A stretch of DNA of 64,000 bases from Neckera pumila. Its lineage: Eukaryota > Streptophyta > Bryopsida > Hypnales > Neckeraceae. Below the pieces are notes generated by a model. That model was given only the letters and a program-made list of their open reading frames with translations, was not told where the DNA came from and ran no database searches. The translations under genes and the position numbers were made by a program. Shown piece by piece: positions 1 through 11,006 of this stretch. Positions within the stretch are counted from its first letter, which is position 1, and each line of letters begins with the position of its first letter. The stretch lies in NCBI GenBank assembly GCA_963969595.1, contig OZ018409.1, positions 11,236,520 to 11,300,519 of the forward strand. Direction: 5' to 3'.

Positions 1-850
1 TTTTGTCTTTTCATACAATGAATTAGGCTATGTAGCAAAATAGTGACTCAAGGACCAATTTCTTTCCAACCATATCACTAGTTGGAATGATATTGTCAAC
101 TTCCTTCATTATGAAAGGGACTCAACATTCTGAATCTAGGTCAATTTGCCTTCCTTACAATTTGAAATTTCCTATAATTAATTAATGAAATATATGGTTT
201 TAAAATCAAAAGTTCATATTTTGAGTGGACTTTGTCTTGATTTTAATGCAACGCCAAGTTTCTTAAGAAAAGATATCCTTTCTTTCTTGAGATTCTTCGG
301 GGTGAAAAATTGCAAGCTAAGAATATTTTCGGTACTTTCTCAATAATTTAGTCATAGGGCTTTAGAGGTTACATAATTTAGCTTAGATTAAAATATTATA
401 GATAAAAGTCTTATCATGAATTGAATTTGAAGGACTTTTAGAAACTACATACAATGAATGAGACTTGTTGAAAATAGTGAACTAAGGATTTTTATTTTCC
501 CAATGTCACTAATAGAATAGTGTCAGATTTCTTCATTATAAGAGGGATGGATGTCTTATCATTAATTAAATTGGGATGACTTTTTGAGACTACAAACAAT
601 GAAATATGTAGTAATGCAAAAAATTGAGTCAAAATCTAGATTTTCTTAACACATGTTAGAAAAGTAGTCAACCTTGTCAAACTTGTCATAATGACATGAA
701 TGGAAGTCTTATTACAAGCTCCGTTGGAATGACTTTTAAAGCTACAAGTAATAAATTTGACCATATTGCTAAATGATAGGTCAAAGAATAAGGTTGTTTT
801 TTGGACACATGTCATTGGAGTAATTTTGTTAGATTCCCTCATTTTATAAG
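1..850. repeat. Degenerate tandem repeat, unit about 150 bp
   Basis: A block containing GTCTTAT, then GGACTTTT or TGACTTTT, then CTACA..AATGAA recurs near 405, 552 and 704, giving a period of about 148-151 bp. A further relative containing ACAATGAA and TAGTGACTCAAGGA lies at the window start. The copies are well diverged, so this is an old array. No credible coding sequence is visible. Confidence 0.5.
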
Positions 851-872
851 AAAAAAACTATAGTAAGCTACA

Positions 873-1268
873 CATTAGAAAAAATTTCAGCCCACGAGAG
901 GGCCGTTCCAAGTTGACATGCCATGCTATTTCATGCATGGCCTATCAACTTGGAAAGTGCCCTTGTTGAGCTGTCAGAGTGTATGACTGCTTGCCAAAGC
1001 AATCAGATTTTGCAGAATTTTCTTTTCTTTTTTTCAATATATTTATTTATTTTTATTTATTTAATTTAAAATATTTTTTTAGGATTAAAGAAAAAAAATT
1101 ATTATCAATTTTCTATTTGCGAATTTTGGTTCTTGCGTCACTATCACAGCAAAAACTGCTGCGCGGAAATAAAAGAAAAACAAATTTATGAGCCAAAAAA
1201 AAGCAAATTTCAAGGTACTTCGGAGGGCTGAGGAGAAGCCTTCCAAAGGCTTGAAATTTTCCCTAATG
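873..1268. mobile_element. MITE family I, copy 1
   Basis: The ends are inverted repeats: CATTAGAAAAAATTTCAGCC on the left matches GGCTTGAAATTTTCCCTAATG on the right when reverse-complemented. A subterminal hairpin at 909-951 pairs CCAAGTTGACATGCCATGC with a near-perfect complement. The interior matches the reverse complement of the copy at 6561-6943. It has no coding capacity. I could not fix a target-site duplication. Confidence 0.6.
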
Positions 1269-1616
1269 ATTGACTCTACTGGCCAAGAAAAAATAACAAA
1301 GACCATTCCCGTACTCAACTCTCATGGTTGGCAAGATATATAATTCTAAAAATAGATGCTATAATTTTTATCTAAAAAATTGTATAAAAAAATTGCAAAT
1401 TGCAAAAAAATATTCTTATTTTTGCATCCACTGAATTTTTTAATTTAATTAAACATTTTGTATGAAAATCCAACCTTAATAATCAAGTATGATGCTAAAA
1501 TCCAACAGAGTTTAGATGAAGTATAAACTAAATGAAAATCATCATATTTGGAAAAATAATTAAATAACACAAACTGCATCATATTGACTTTTTCTAAAAT
1601 ATTTTGAACTTTTATA
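1269..1616. other. AT-rich spacer, nothing recognised
   Basis: Low-complexity AT-rich sequence between two transposable elements. I see no frame with coding character and no clear repeat. Confidence 0.4.
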
Positions 1617-2542
1617 TTAACCCCTAAAAGCCTGTTGTCCCTTTAGGGGACAAATGTGTTTTTGGGCAGGTACCTACGGGCCGAAATTTTCTCTTGATTT
1701 TTTGAAACTTTTTTGGGAGGTAGAAAGGTTGATTAGCTTTTGTGGGAATATAATTTTTTTCACAATCAGTGCGTGAGAACAAAAGTTATGACCAAATAAG
1801 CTCAAAACAGGGGACGGCGGGCAGCAAAAAAAATTTGCACATTTTTTTTTTTTTTTTAGTATTTCTTTTCTCATAGATTATATTTTTTTCTATTTATAAA
1901 GCTTTGATTCATTTCATTTGGATTTGTTATGAGAAAGTTATGGACATTCTTGTTTTTTGGGCAGTTAGAGCATCTTTTTGAAAAAATTAACTTATAGGAT
2001 TCATTTATGAATGCAATTTTTCAAATTTTTCAAATTTTTTTTTTCATGGTTTAGCTTACTTGCTAGAACAATCTCACCACTGGAATTAGCAAATTTTAAT
2101 TCCATCTAAAATATATGAATATTTTAGATTTTCCTTTTATTTCATACCTACTTCTGCTTAATAATTTTTTTTAATAATGAAATTTAAGTTTTTTTGAAAC
2201 TTTTTTTAGGTAGGTTATCAACTCAATTCTCCACTATAAACATTTAAAGCTCAAAACTATGTAGTGTAAACATTTTAAGTTAAAAATGTTCAAAGTCAAA
2301 AAACCCAGTCCCACAATGTGCTGAAAAATTTGTTTTTTCCACTTTAAACGTTGATATCTTGCAATCTGTGCGGTCAAAAATTCTAAAAAAAATTTCACAC
2401 ATTTTCATACTGGTTAGGTGTAAGATCCTACGGTTAGATGTGCAAAAAAAACATTTTTAATTTATTTTCACTCTTTACTAAAAAAAATGGCAGTTTTGGG
2501 TGTTTTTTGGCAGAAAAAAGGCCTTGGGCCTTTAGGGGTTAA
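1617..2542 (-). mobile_element. TTAA element family A, copy A1
   Basis: It starts TTAACCCCTAAAAGCC and ends GGGCCTTTAGGGGTTAA, so the TTAA and the terminal inverted repeat are intact. The interior matches the other family-A copies in reverse orientation, including the near-terminal palindrome of the TTGTCCC..GGGACAA type. About 926 bp, non-coding and non-autonomous. TTAA plus a CCC-starting terminus is the known pattern of piggyBac-type elements. Confidence 0.75.
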
Positions 2543-2827
2543 TGAGCCTTCTAAAATTTAACAGTTCTAATATTAATACAGATTAGTGTTGTTATTGCAA
2601 GGCTTACCAATTGAATTAGTTGAAATGGATTGATTTTAATAGTGTTATTATTGGAATAAAGGAAATATAATACAGAAAACATAATAATCTCTCTTGACAT
2701 TTGCTTTAGAAGGAAATAGACTTTCCTATGCAAATGTTCATAATTTGACACTTAACTTTTAAAAGCCTAAGGGGTTTGGACAAAATACAAATGTATTCTT
2801 AAATATAAATTCTATTCCATACTTTAA

Positions 2828-3045
2828 GTAGGCTGTTTGTTTGGTTTTGTTTGCTTGTTACGGTGAAATCTCTTGGACTGAGCATCTTCTAATCGCATTT
2901 ATGGTACCGTTGGAAAGCCCTCATTGAGGAGGGGTGCACGAACAATGTTTTGTGGCGTTCCAACTCATGTAAGAAAAGATACTAGGTTTCAAAATTTTAT
3001 GAATTAAATTTTTTTTAAATTACTTTAATTTTTATTTTGGCTATA
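2828..3045 (+). mobile_element. Diverged relative of Helitron-like family K (K6)
   Basis: It starts TAGGCTGTTTGTTTGG. The core segments GGTACCGTTGGAAAGC, GAGGAGGGGTGCAC and TTTTGTGGCGTT align in order with the K copies at 38.5, 40.9 and 43.4 kb. It lacks the long (GTTT)n tract and the CTAGT end, so it is old or truncated. Confidence 0.5.
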
Positions 3046-4010
3046 TGCCATATTTAACTACTTTTAGACTATTAAAAGTCCAGAATTAATAATGATCATT
3101 GGGAGAGAAAAAAACGGTCATCAAGAGATAATCCAAAACATCCAGAGATCTATACAAAAATCGAGAGATCTTCCAATGTTATTATCCGGAGATCTTTGGA
3201 TGTATAGTCCAGAATTCATTGAGGGTGATTGCAAGAAAGACCGGTACTAGGAAGTACTAAAATATTGTCACAAAAGGAATGTTGAAGCTTCCTTTTGCAA
3301 TAACTTCTGAAGCATCACTTACATGAACTTGAAATTTTCATCGGAGATTCTTCTTTTGAGTTTCATTATATCTCATATTTTTCAGAAATTCTCAGAAATT
3401 ATTTTATATTTAAAAATCATTTAAACTAATTTGTCACGTTTTGAGTTTTAGGGTTTTTATTACGTAAGGAGTCCCCAAATTTAATGATTTGGAGCTGAAA
3501 TTTCTATGGTCTATTCCCATAGTAGGAAGCCATAATTCTACCAAGGGGCATTAAAAAATATTTTATTTTATATCCTCTACGTCCATGCAAAGAAGGCTCC
3601 CTTGCACACGCAATTTTGAACATTGAAGATGATTTTAGGATCAATTTTTAGTGGAATCTCTTCACCACAAAGTCTTCTCGAATAGTATTTTTCAGTGTTT
3701 TTTTAATTACTTTTCCTATTTTTTACAAATTAAAATGTCAAAATATGTATTTTCTTGCAAATCTGCACTTTTCTAGTTCTCCTATTTAGAGAATTTTTTT
3801 GGCTTTTCCTTCATAGGGTAACTTCTTCTTATAGATTTATACATTTTTCATATTTTTTATAATTTTTTAAAAATGATTTTCTGCTTTTATAATATTCCCA
3901 AAAAAATGGCTGAAAATAAGCAAAGTGGAATAAAAACGGAAGGTCTTTCATGCAATCACCCTTGAATAGTCCAAAAATAGTTAAATGTGGCATCTATAGC
4001 AATGGCTCAA
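3040..4010. mobile_element. Foldback element with two nested inverted-repeat pairs
   Basis: The outer ends pair: GCTATATGCCATATTTAACT near 3043 matches, inverted, the segment around 3970-4005, extending through ACTTTTAGACTATT. Inside, AGGGTGATTGCAAGAAAGACC at 3224 pairs with GGTCTTTCATGCAATCACCCT at about 3939-3959. The interior from about 3300 to 3540 aligns with 7700-7900. There is no coding sequence. It may be one element with extended ends, or one element inserted in another. Confidence 0.55.
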
Positions 4011-4269
4011 GGCACACTACTGTAGTAATTTTTTTGAAGTTTGCATCAAAGAAGACAATGTGCACAAAAAGTAGAAAGTATCTGCATGGTCAGAATTATA
4101 AAATTATTTTTAGATTCTTTTCAAATTTACTTTGAAGAGATAACTTCAAAAATTCACCAAAAATACAATTTCCATCTAAAGCATTTAGATTTCTTTTATT
4201 GCTCAAAATTGTGGTTTCTATTGATTTGTGAAAAAATACATAAGATGTATAACCTCAAACAAAATTGAA
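4011..4269. other. AT-rich spacer
   Basis: No gene or clear repeat recognised. Short open frames here are AT-rich and lack coding character. Confidence 0.35.
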
Positions 4270-5042
4270 TAAAAAATTAAAACGTTTTCATCCAAACAAC
4301 CATACCATAAGCATCAATGGACAAAGTCCAAAAGTGGAAATTTGAAAGTTGTAGTATGTGACACACTACACGTTACCATAGAAGTTTGAAGAAAAAATTA
4401 GTTGTGAATTAAAAGAAAATTAATTTCAAAGTTTGCCATGTCCTAAACTTGGGTTTATGCACCAAGATTTGGAATTACTTTATCTTTTGGCAATTTTTCT
4501 TAGAACTCTAAAAAAACATTTTGTGCCTTGACATATTGGTATACATCATTTGAGATTGTTGTACACAAAAATTGGAGGAAAGTGGCATTTATTAGAATAT
4601 AGAATATCAACAATTTGACAAACATGCAGATGATGTTGGTTTTCACGATATTTGAAATTTTGTTTGAGTTGAGAATGTAGGATTGCATTAAGCCATTGTA
4701 AAGAGTGTATAGGCTGCAATATAGACCATTCATAATATATCTTAAAGTCCATGCATATGAAATATATGTTGAACAAGATAATAACTTCAATTTATATTTA
4801 CAACCATACAATTTGTTTTCAGGATCAGTTTTTTTGTATGAAGACTAAAATTCATGATGTGTATAACTGACTTATCAAATCTAATATAATTAAATTATCA
4901 TTCTAAATATCATCAAAAAAATTGCCAATTTCATGAAGGTCAGTGTCGTTTTTGGCAATTCTCACTTTCATACATCCACTTTTGGACTTTGTCCACTGAT
5001 GTTTATGGTATGGTTGTTTGAATAAAATTGTTTTAAATTTGT
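4270..5042. mobile_element. Long-TIR foldback element, about 770 bp
   Basis: The left arm (about 4270-4345) and right arm (about 4957-5042) are inverted repeats of about 75 bp at roughly 80-85 percent identity by eye. They share blocks such as CAAACAACCATACCATAA and GGACAAAGTCCAAAAGTGGA. The interior of about 600 bp holds a minus-strand open frame of about 100 codons (4500-4811), but its composition is low-complexity and I do not regard it as a gene. No target duplication could be fixed. Confidence 0.6.
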
Positions 5043-5488
5043 ACTCAGTTTTTCTAGTTGTTGCAATAATGAGAACACCAACACTTTTTCCAATTAATAA
5101 ATTCTTCAATATTAGACTAATTCTAAACACTTTGTGCTATTTCTCTTATAATTTTTATTTTTTTAAGTTTTGAATATAAATACTGAAAGCTAATTCAATA
5201 TTTTAGAAGAAAAAAATTGAAAAAAAAATTCCGCTCAAAAATGCTACCAAAAGTCAAACGCTGCCTAAGAAATGGTCGCGTGAGCGCTTAAGGGTTGAGC
5301 TATTTAGATTTTATTTTCAATAGTATAAATCTAACAATACTTGTGGACATTGCCCAACCAAGTTAGAAGGGCCCATAATTTGGTACTGAAACTATTTTAG
5401 AATATTTTCATTTATCATGAGAAGAAATCTGCATTTGCCTCAATAAAATCTACTTGGTGTGTTTGTTGAGGCAAACGCAAATTTTTTC
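5043..5488. other. AT-rich spacer
   Basis: No gene or repeat recognised. It ends at the TA-flanked element that follows. Confidence 0.35.
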
Positions 5489-5739
5489 TACACAAAATAG
5501 TGAAATTAGGTTGCCTTGTCAATTAGGTTGCTTTACCTAAGATAAGTTACCTCATGGATAAATGCTTGTTCTACATGGAGGTGCATGCCACTCTCTGAAC
5601 CAAGCCTTGAACTGGTTGCACAAATCTATGCCATACACATTGCTCTAAATTGAATGCATTATTGTACAGAAGCATTGAGTATTTCTATAGTATGGACTAT
5701 CAAAAAATTAGTGTGGGGCAACCTAATTTCACTATTTTG
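5489..5739. mobile_element. TA-flanked MITE family G, copy 1
   Basis: The left end TACACAAAATAGTGAAATTA and the right end TAATTTCACTATTTTG are inverted repeats extending inward through AGGTTGCC/GGCAACCT. The interior, with TACCTAAGATAA and GTGCATGCCACTCT, is shared with copies at 21.4 and 26.4 kb. TA at the boundary fits Tc1/mariner (Stowaway-like) elements. Confidence 0.7.
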
Positions 5740-5749
5740 AAGAGTATAT

Positions 5750-6210
5750 TAAATTCTCATAAATGCTTTTGAATCTTCTTAGCAATTTGAAAACAATCCA
5801 AAAAATAAAGTACACTTATTAGATATCATATGCATGAGTTATGGTCTTTTATCCTGTAAAGTTCCAACTAAACCCTTTTTTTCATCAAATTCCACTTAAA
5901 ATTGCCATTTACATTGCAAAGCGCAAAAAAATTTAGAATTTTTTTTTTGCATAATTAATTTTAGGAACTTGCACTAGAACAATATAAAAATGTATGGAAG
6001 AATTTCCGAAACTTTGACCACGTGGATTGCAAGATATTTGCATTTGAAGTGAAGAAAACTATTTTTTAAGAACCTTGCATGATTAAATTTTTTGGCTTTG
6101 AATCTTTTTAGCTTAATATTTGGTCACTTTCAATATTGAACTTTTTTAAATTTATATTTCAAACTTGAATTGAAAGTCTAGGAAAAAAATACACTTGATT
6201 GCAATTCTTT
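5750..6210 (+). repeat. Direct repeat carrying a family-A-like segment, copy 1
   Basis: This segment and 7027-7500 align end to end in the same orientation. Shared blocks include CTTATTAGATATCATATGCA, GAGTTATGGTCTTTT and TTTGACCACGTGGATTGCAA. The second half is related to TTAA family A (TTGACC..GATTGCAAGATATTTGCATTT). It is interrupted by the 6.2-7.0 kb element. Confidence 0.55.
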
Positions 6211-7026
6211 ACTAATGTGCCCTTGTGCTGTTGCTACAGTCAAAATAAATAAAAATAACTTTTTAAAATTTTTTAATTCAAATTAATTTTTTTATACACA
6301 ATGAAGTGCAAAGGGCTTTGTGGAGATGGGAGAGGTTGCATTCTTAACATGAATAGAAAGCTCTCTGTATGAAAGAGTGCAAGGATCTTGCGATTTCACA
6401 GGGTTTGGACACACAATACAAAAGTTACGGATTTTCCAAAATAAAAGGTAATTTAGTTCAAATTTTTTTGATCCAAATTAAACTTTGAAATTCAATAACT
6501 TTCAGACCAAAGGTCCAAACGCAACAAAACAAAGTCCAGGGCACCTTTTCTAATCAAGAGCATTAGAGAAAATTTCAAGCCTCCGAAGGGCTGCTCTACA
6601 GCCTTCCAAAGTAATCTGAAATTTTGTTTTGGGGGGCTGAAAAAATATTTTTTTCCCTATTTCCGCAGAGCTGAAACTATAGTGACACTGGCACAGAAAC
6701 ACAAATTTACGAATAAAATAAATAACATAACATAACATAACATAAATATAAATATAAAGTAATTCATTAATTAAATCTTTAAAAAAAAATAATAAAAAAA
6801 TTCAAAATCTGACTGTTTTGGCAAGGAGTTAGCCAAGCTGACTATTCATTGGGGAGACTTTTTTAGATTGACAGGCCAAGTTTGAAATAGCTTGGCATGT
6901 CAATCGGCAGCAGTTCTTTAGAGGGCTGATTTTTTCTCTAATGGCTTTCCAATGGTTCCAAAATGCCTCCGAACACCTCATGATTTGTTAGATCTCAGCG
7001 TATCAAACAAAACAAACAAAACAATC
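6211..7026 (-). mobile_element. Old family K element (K7) split by a MITE
   Basis: Read on the - strand it begins with a degenerate (GTTT)n (AAACAAAACAAACAAAACAA on +, near 7005-7025). It then shows the K core (TTTCCAATGGTTCC, CCAAACGCAACAAAAC) and ends near GCAACAGCACAAGGGCACA, comparable to the 3' ends of K4 and K5. The core is split exactly by the MITE at 6561-6943: K1 and K2 read GAGAGCTTTCC where K7 reads AAGAG-[MITE]-GCTTTCC. Confidence 0.55.
6561..6943. mobile_element. MITE family I, copy 2
   Basis: The ends CATTAGAGAAAATTTCAAGCC and GGGCTGATTTTTTCTCTAATG are inverted repeats. A subterminal hairpin at about 6858-6898 pairs GATTGACAGGCCAAG with CTTGGCATGTCAATC. A short (ACATA)n tract lies near 6725. 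It is inserted inside K7 and has the same internal layout as 873-1268, inverted. Confidence 0.65.
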
Positions 7027-7500
7027 TAAATTATCATAAATGTTTTGAATCTTATTAGCAATTTAAAAACAATTCAAAAAATTATTGTATACTTATTAGA
7101 TATCATATGCATGAGTTATGGTCTTTTGTCCCCTAAAGTCCCAATTAAAGACTTTTTTCATCAAATTCCACATAAAATTGCCATTTCCATTACAAAGTGT
7201 AAATGAAGATTAAAAAATTATTTTTTTGCATAATTAATTGTAAGAAACCGCATTAGAATAGTAGAAAAATGTATGGAAGGAATTTCAGAAACTTTGACCA
7301 CGTGGATTGCAAGATATTTGCATTTGAAGTGAAAAAACTATTTTTTGTGCGCCTTACACGATTAGATTTTCAGGCTTTGAATATTTTTTGCTTAAGATAT
7401 ATTCACTTGAAATACTGAATTATTAAAAAAAATAACATTTAAGAATTGAATTGAAAGTCTAGGAAAAAAATACACTTGATTTTCATTCTTTATTAAAAAT
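7027..7500 (+). repeat. Direct repeat carrying a family-A-like segment, copy 2
   Basis: Second copy of the 5750-6210 repeat. It continues into family-A-like sequence (TAAAGTAGAAGTAGGTAC) to about 7600 without the interruption seen after copy 1. Non-coding. Confidence 0.55.
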
Positions 7501-7607
7501 TGATAAAGTAGAAGTAGGTACAAAATTGAAGGAAAATCTAAAATGCTAATAGTTCTAAGATGGAATTGAAATACAATAATTTCAATGATGAGATTGCTCA
7601 AGCACGC

Positions 7608-8150
7608 GAAGGTGATTGCGCACAAAACACCTGTACTATCTGGTTGCGTTTTTTTTGGACCGCTAGAACTTTTGCTATAACTTTTGATTTATAGGTTTGA
7701 TGCCAAAACCAGAAAAAGAGTTCTAGATGTCCCGATTGTAATTGTATCCCTTATTTTTCAGAAATTAAAAAAAATCAATTTATATTTAAACATCAATCTT
7801 GTTAATTTGTCACACTTTGACGTTTAGGGGTTTTTAGCAGTTTAAATGAATGATTTTTAGTTGAAATTTCTCTGGTATATTCCCCTAGTAGGTAGATCAA
7901 AGATCATTTAAAAATACATTGTTTTATATCCTCTACACTTGTGCAAAAGGGCCTCCCTTGCGCGCGCACTTCTAAACATAGAGATGGTTTTGACTTCATT
8001 TTCTTGGTCAAATCTCACCACCAAGAAATCCTTCCAAATGGAAAATTTTAAGTTTTGTTCAAAATTGTTTTCACTATTTTCTACAAAATTAATATGTTTG
8101 GTTTGTACATCTTGAATTCAAAATCATTTTTTTAGGACATGTTTTTGATT
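7608..8150 (+). mobile_element. Partial copy of the 3.2-3.96 kb foldback family
   Basis: It starts AAGGTGATTGCGCACAAAAC, related to the inner end at 3224. Shared blocks include TTTTTCAGAAATT, TTAATTTGTCACACTTTGA, GAAATTTCT..GGTATATTCCC and TATATCCTCTAC. The right end cannot be matched, so it is truncated or diverged. Confidence 0.45.
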
Positions 8151-8346
8151 AGGTGCTTGAAATTGGGATGTACAGAATATAATATAATGATAGTATACCT
8201 AAAAGAGTCTCTAATCAAATTACATCCGCTATCTACACATTTAGGAGATTTGTCACTTAATATGTTAAAAATTCTTGGGTAGAGTAAGCGACTGGCAAGC
8301 ACGATTTATTATTCTTACTGGTCTACTTTGCCTTACCGAAGAAAGC

Positions 8347-8537
8347 TACACTGAATAGGGGTATTAAGGGGATCAAAAAACTAAAGGGACTTATCCTCAA
8401 AAATTGTAGATGTTTCAAAGATGATGTACAATCCTCGCACATTTCAATAACTATTGATATACACTAAATGTAGATATTTATATAGTGTGAGATGTCGATT
8501 AATTATATGGGTCCCCTTAATACCTCTATTCAGTGTA
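8347..8537. mobile_element. TA-flanked MITE family H, about 190 bp
   Basis: TACACTGAATAGGGGTATTA at the left and TAATACCTCTATTCAGTGTA at the right are near-perfect inverted repeats that continue into AAGGGG/CCCCTT. The terminal TA fits a TA target duplication. There is no coding content. This is the only copy noticed in the window. Confidence 0.7.
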
Positions 8538-8690
8538 GATTCGTGGGATATTATTGGAAAGTTTACAGAGTGTCATCAGAGTATGTCATTTAATTAAGAT
8601 TGCCGTCCGTTTCCTACTTAGGGTTTGCTTAAACACCGGGAGAGTACATTAATATTAGCACGATACTCAAGTAGGTTTATCTGGTGATGA

Positions 8691-9830
8691 TGTGTTCTTC
8701 CACCAAATATGCCGGTATGTTCCCACGTGTTCCGACGGTAACGAGCGGTGTTTTCATCCACGGAAACTACCACGTACCCCCCTAACTACCGCAGCCCGCC
8801 TCCTCGCCGCCCTTCCCGGTGACGAGCTTCCAGTGCAACTGTTGAAATGGAGTCCATGGCTGCGATTTCTGCACATGTTCTACTCCTCACACAATCCTTT
8901 CACCACCGTCACTGCACGACTGCTCGCATTCAGCCCTGTCCACTCTCCATACCTTCAATTTCGTTCGCAGATTCAGGAGATCGAACTCAAGCTTCGAAAG
9001 TGATCGATCAACAACTGGAGCTAGCCAATCCACCAGATACAAAATCAGATCAGGGCCTCAAAGGGGTTTTTGATTGATCAGCAGTTCAGTAATCTCGAAG
9101 GCAGCACCTTCAACGTGAACGCAGATCAACTGCCCCGAATCCTCCAGTCAACTGATTTCTGCAGATTCGAAGCGGAGGAGTACCGGGCTGTCGACAGTTT
9201 CTGTGATTTTCTAGACAACTGCGGAGATCATTTACACGATCGATATGTGAATAAAATAGTGTTGCTGGGCTCCGACATTCGACCGAGGATTGAGTCCCGT
9301 CCGTCCATTACGCTGTCGGCTTTGGCGCGTCCGGAGATTGGGGCGGGGGAGCGGGTACGATCAACTGTCGTCCGTGAGAGGAAAGTGGACTTGTGTTGCA
9401 CAGGAGCGAGGAGGAAGCCAGGGAGGGCCCAAGAGGCAAGAGGGCCAGAGGTGGGCAGTTGAGTTTGTTCAGTGGAGTCAATGGAGAACACGGACTGCAT
9501 GACGCGTCCGCGCTTACTTTCCGGGGCTTGTAATCCGTGGACTGCATGGCCCATCCAGTCATCAACTGAGGATCCGGGATCCACTGTCGTGAATCTGGAA
9601 TCCCGTAATTGGCGCAAGAACCTGGTGCATCGACTCACGGTCTCACGCACAAGGAAAAGGACGGACGAACTTGGCGGTTCTTTTGGCCAAAGGCCGGCGT
9701 GAATTATGATGATGAGTTGATGAGTCTGTTGGAGGAACTGAAGACCCCACATCAAGGCTAGTGAGTTTGATTGAGCAAGACCAGCGTTTCTTTTTTCCGA
9801 CACGCACCTATTCTCGAGGCCACAGTCTCA
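8691..9830. other. GC-rich low-copy island
   Basis: Base composition shifts sharply from AT-rich flanks to mixed, GC-rich sequence with long open frames on both strands and no matches to the repeat families here. It is either gene-derived or a transcribed region. The strongest candidate frame is described separately (8847-9462). Confidence 0.55.
8847..9462 (+). pseudogene. Unidentified coding-like frame with apparent one-base frameshift
   Basis: An ATG at 8847 opens a frame beginning MESMAAISAHVLLL. Its first 50 or so residues are rich in Ser, Thr, His and Arg and poor in acidic residues, which suggests a plastid transit peptide. The frame stops at 9075-9077, just after a G4T5 run at 9063-9071. 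A shift of one base at this run joins it to the frame that continues IDQQFSNLEGSTFNVNADQL and runs to 9462. That second part has ordinary soluble-protein composition for about 75 residues (FEAEEYRAVDSFCDFLDNC..) and then becomes Arg-rich and doubtful. I do not recognise the protein. It could be a decayed gene copy, a gene with an intron I cannot place, or chance open frames in GC-rich DNA. Confidence 0.3.
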
Positions 9831-9929
9831 CATTTTGAGTGTCCCACCAAAATTTGGTGGCAAACATTGGCCATGGGAATAGCAGTGCATCGTAATAAAA
9901 AAAAACTTTGTTAAAAAGAAACCATGATC

Positions 9930-10570
9930 AAGACCTCACATTGAGGCTCATAGGGCAAAGAACATATTAATCTTGAAAGGATATGACCTACCACCAAGGT
10001 ATATTGTTAAAAATGTGATTCAATCTTCGAAGCATTTGGTGCATTTTTCATTTCTACAATAATCTTGAAAGTCATTTAGCATCCACTGTTTGAAATTGGT
10101 TTTTTAGAGTTATATGTACGTGGAAAGCTTCGAATCATTCCATTTTGATCAATGAGTCAAAAGTTATGAGGATTTTATGTTTGCGGGCAATTATGGATTC
10201 TCTACTCTAAAATAAACTTTGAAGTCTTTTATCATACTCAATTTTCAATATTTTTTGAAAAAACAAAATCATAGGATGTATATTGTTTATGACAATATTG
10301 CAAACATTGGAATTGGCATTTTTCAATTCCGTAACGAAATTCTTAACAATTTAGTATTCTAAATTATTCTCTACTACCATCTACTTACTATTTTATTCCT
10401 ATATGTTGTACAATTCTAAATGATGTGAAAATTTTCAAGCATGTAGCCAACTTGCCTTGAGTAATGAATCCAAAGAGTTACCACCGTTTGGACATTTTTT
10501 TTATGCAAAAAAGAGCTTCTGAAGTGCAGTTGCCCGGATTTTTTGTGGGGACAAAAAAGTGTTTATGTCA
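9930..10570 (-). mobile_element. TTAA family B, partial copy B5
   Basis: Read in reverse it matches the central part of family B: TTACTCAAGGCAAGTTGGCTAC, then TGAAAATTTTCA, TTGTACAACATATAGG, GTTAAGAATTTC, and CCATAATTGCCCGC. No intact TTAACCCC terminus was found, so both ends are lost. Confidence 0.5.
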
Positions 10571-10675
10571 TTTCAAATGCTAATATCTACAACAAATGGA
10601 GGTGATAACCCATATTTGCTATGCTTTTAAAAACAGACAAACACTTAAAAAAAAATAGGTTCCTAAAAATAAGCA

Positions 10676-10793
10676 ATTTCATTAAAATGGTGGTATTTTT
10701 TTCGGCCGTTCTAAATCTATAATTGTCCTAGATGGTGAAAATGGCACACCGTCAAAGTACATTTGGAATACAACCATTTTAATGAAATTGACT
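10676..10793. repeat. Short foldback repeat
   Basis: AATTTCATTAAAATGGTGGT at the left pairs with ACCATTTTAATGAAATTG at the right with about 75 bp between the arms. A related motif, CCATTTTAATGAAATTCC, occurs alone near 61685. Confidence 0.5.
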
Positions 10794-11006
10794 ATAAAAT
10801 TATACATATTCCTAAAAAAGATTTCTAAAATTATGTATAGGTGACTCCACAAACAATAAAGTAGGATGCCCCATTAATAAACCTTTTCCTACATTTAGGC
10901 TTATCAAATTTAAAAAGAATAACAAGGTAGAAAATTTGTATATAATATGTTTACTTGTGTTTTTCTTAAATATATAATTTATTGGCAGTCAAAGGATAAC
11001 TAACTA

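Noticed and set aside
4500..4811. 103-codon minus-strand open frame inside the long-arm foldback element
   Set aside because: AT-rich chance frame with no domain pattern. An overlapping frame of similar length exists in another phase.
9228..9803. 191-codon minus-strand open frame in the GC-rich island
   Set aside because: It overlaps the more protein-like + strand frame, has an erratic composition rich in Ser, Arg and Pro, and shows no recognisable motif. GC-rich DNA gives long chance frames.
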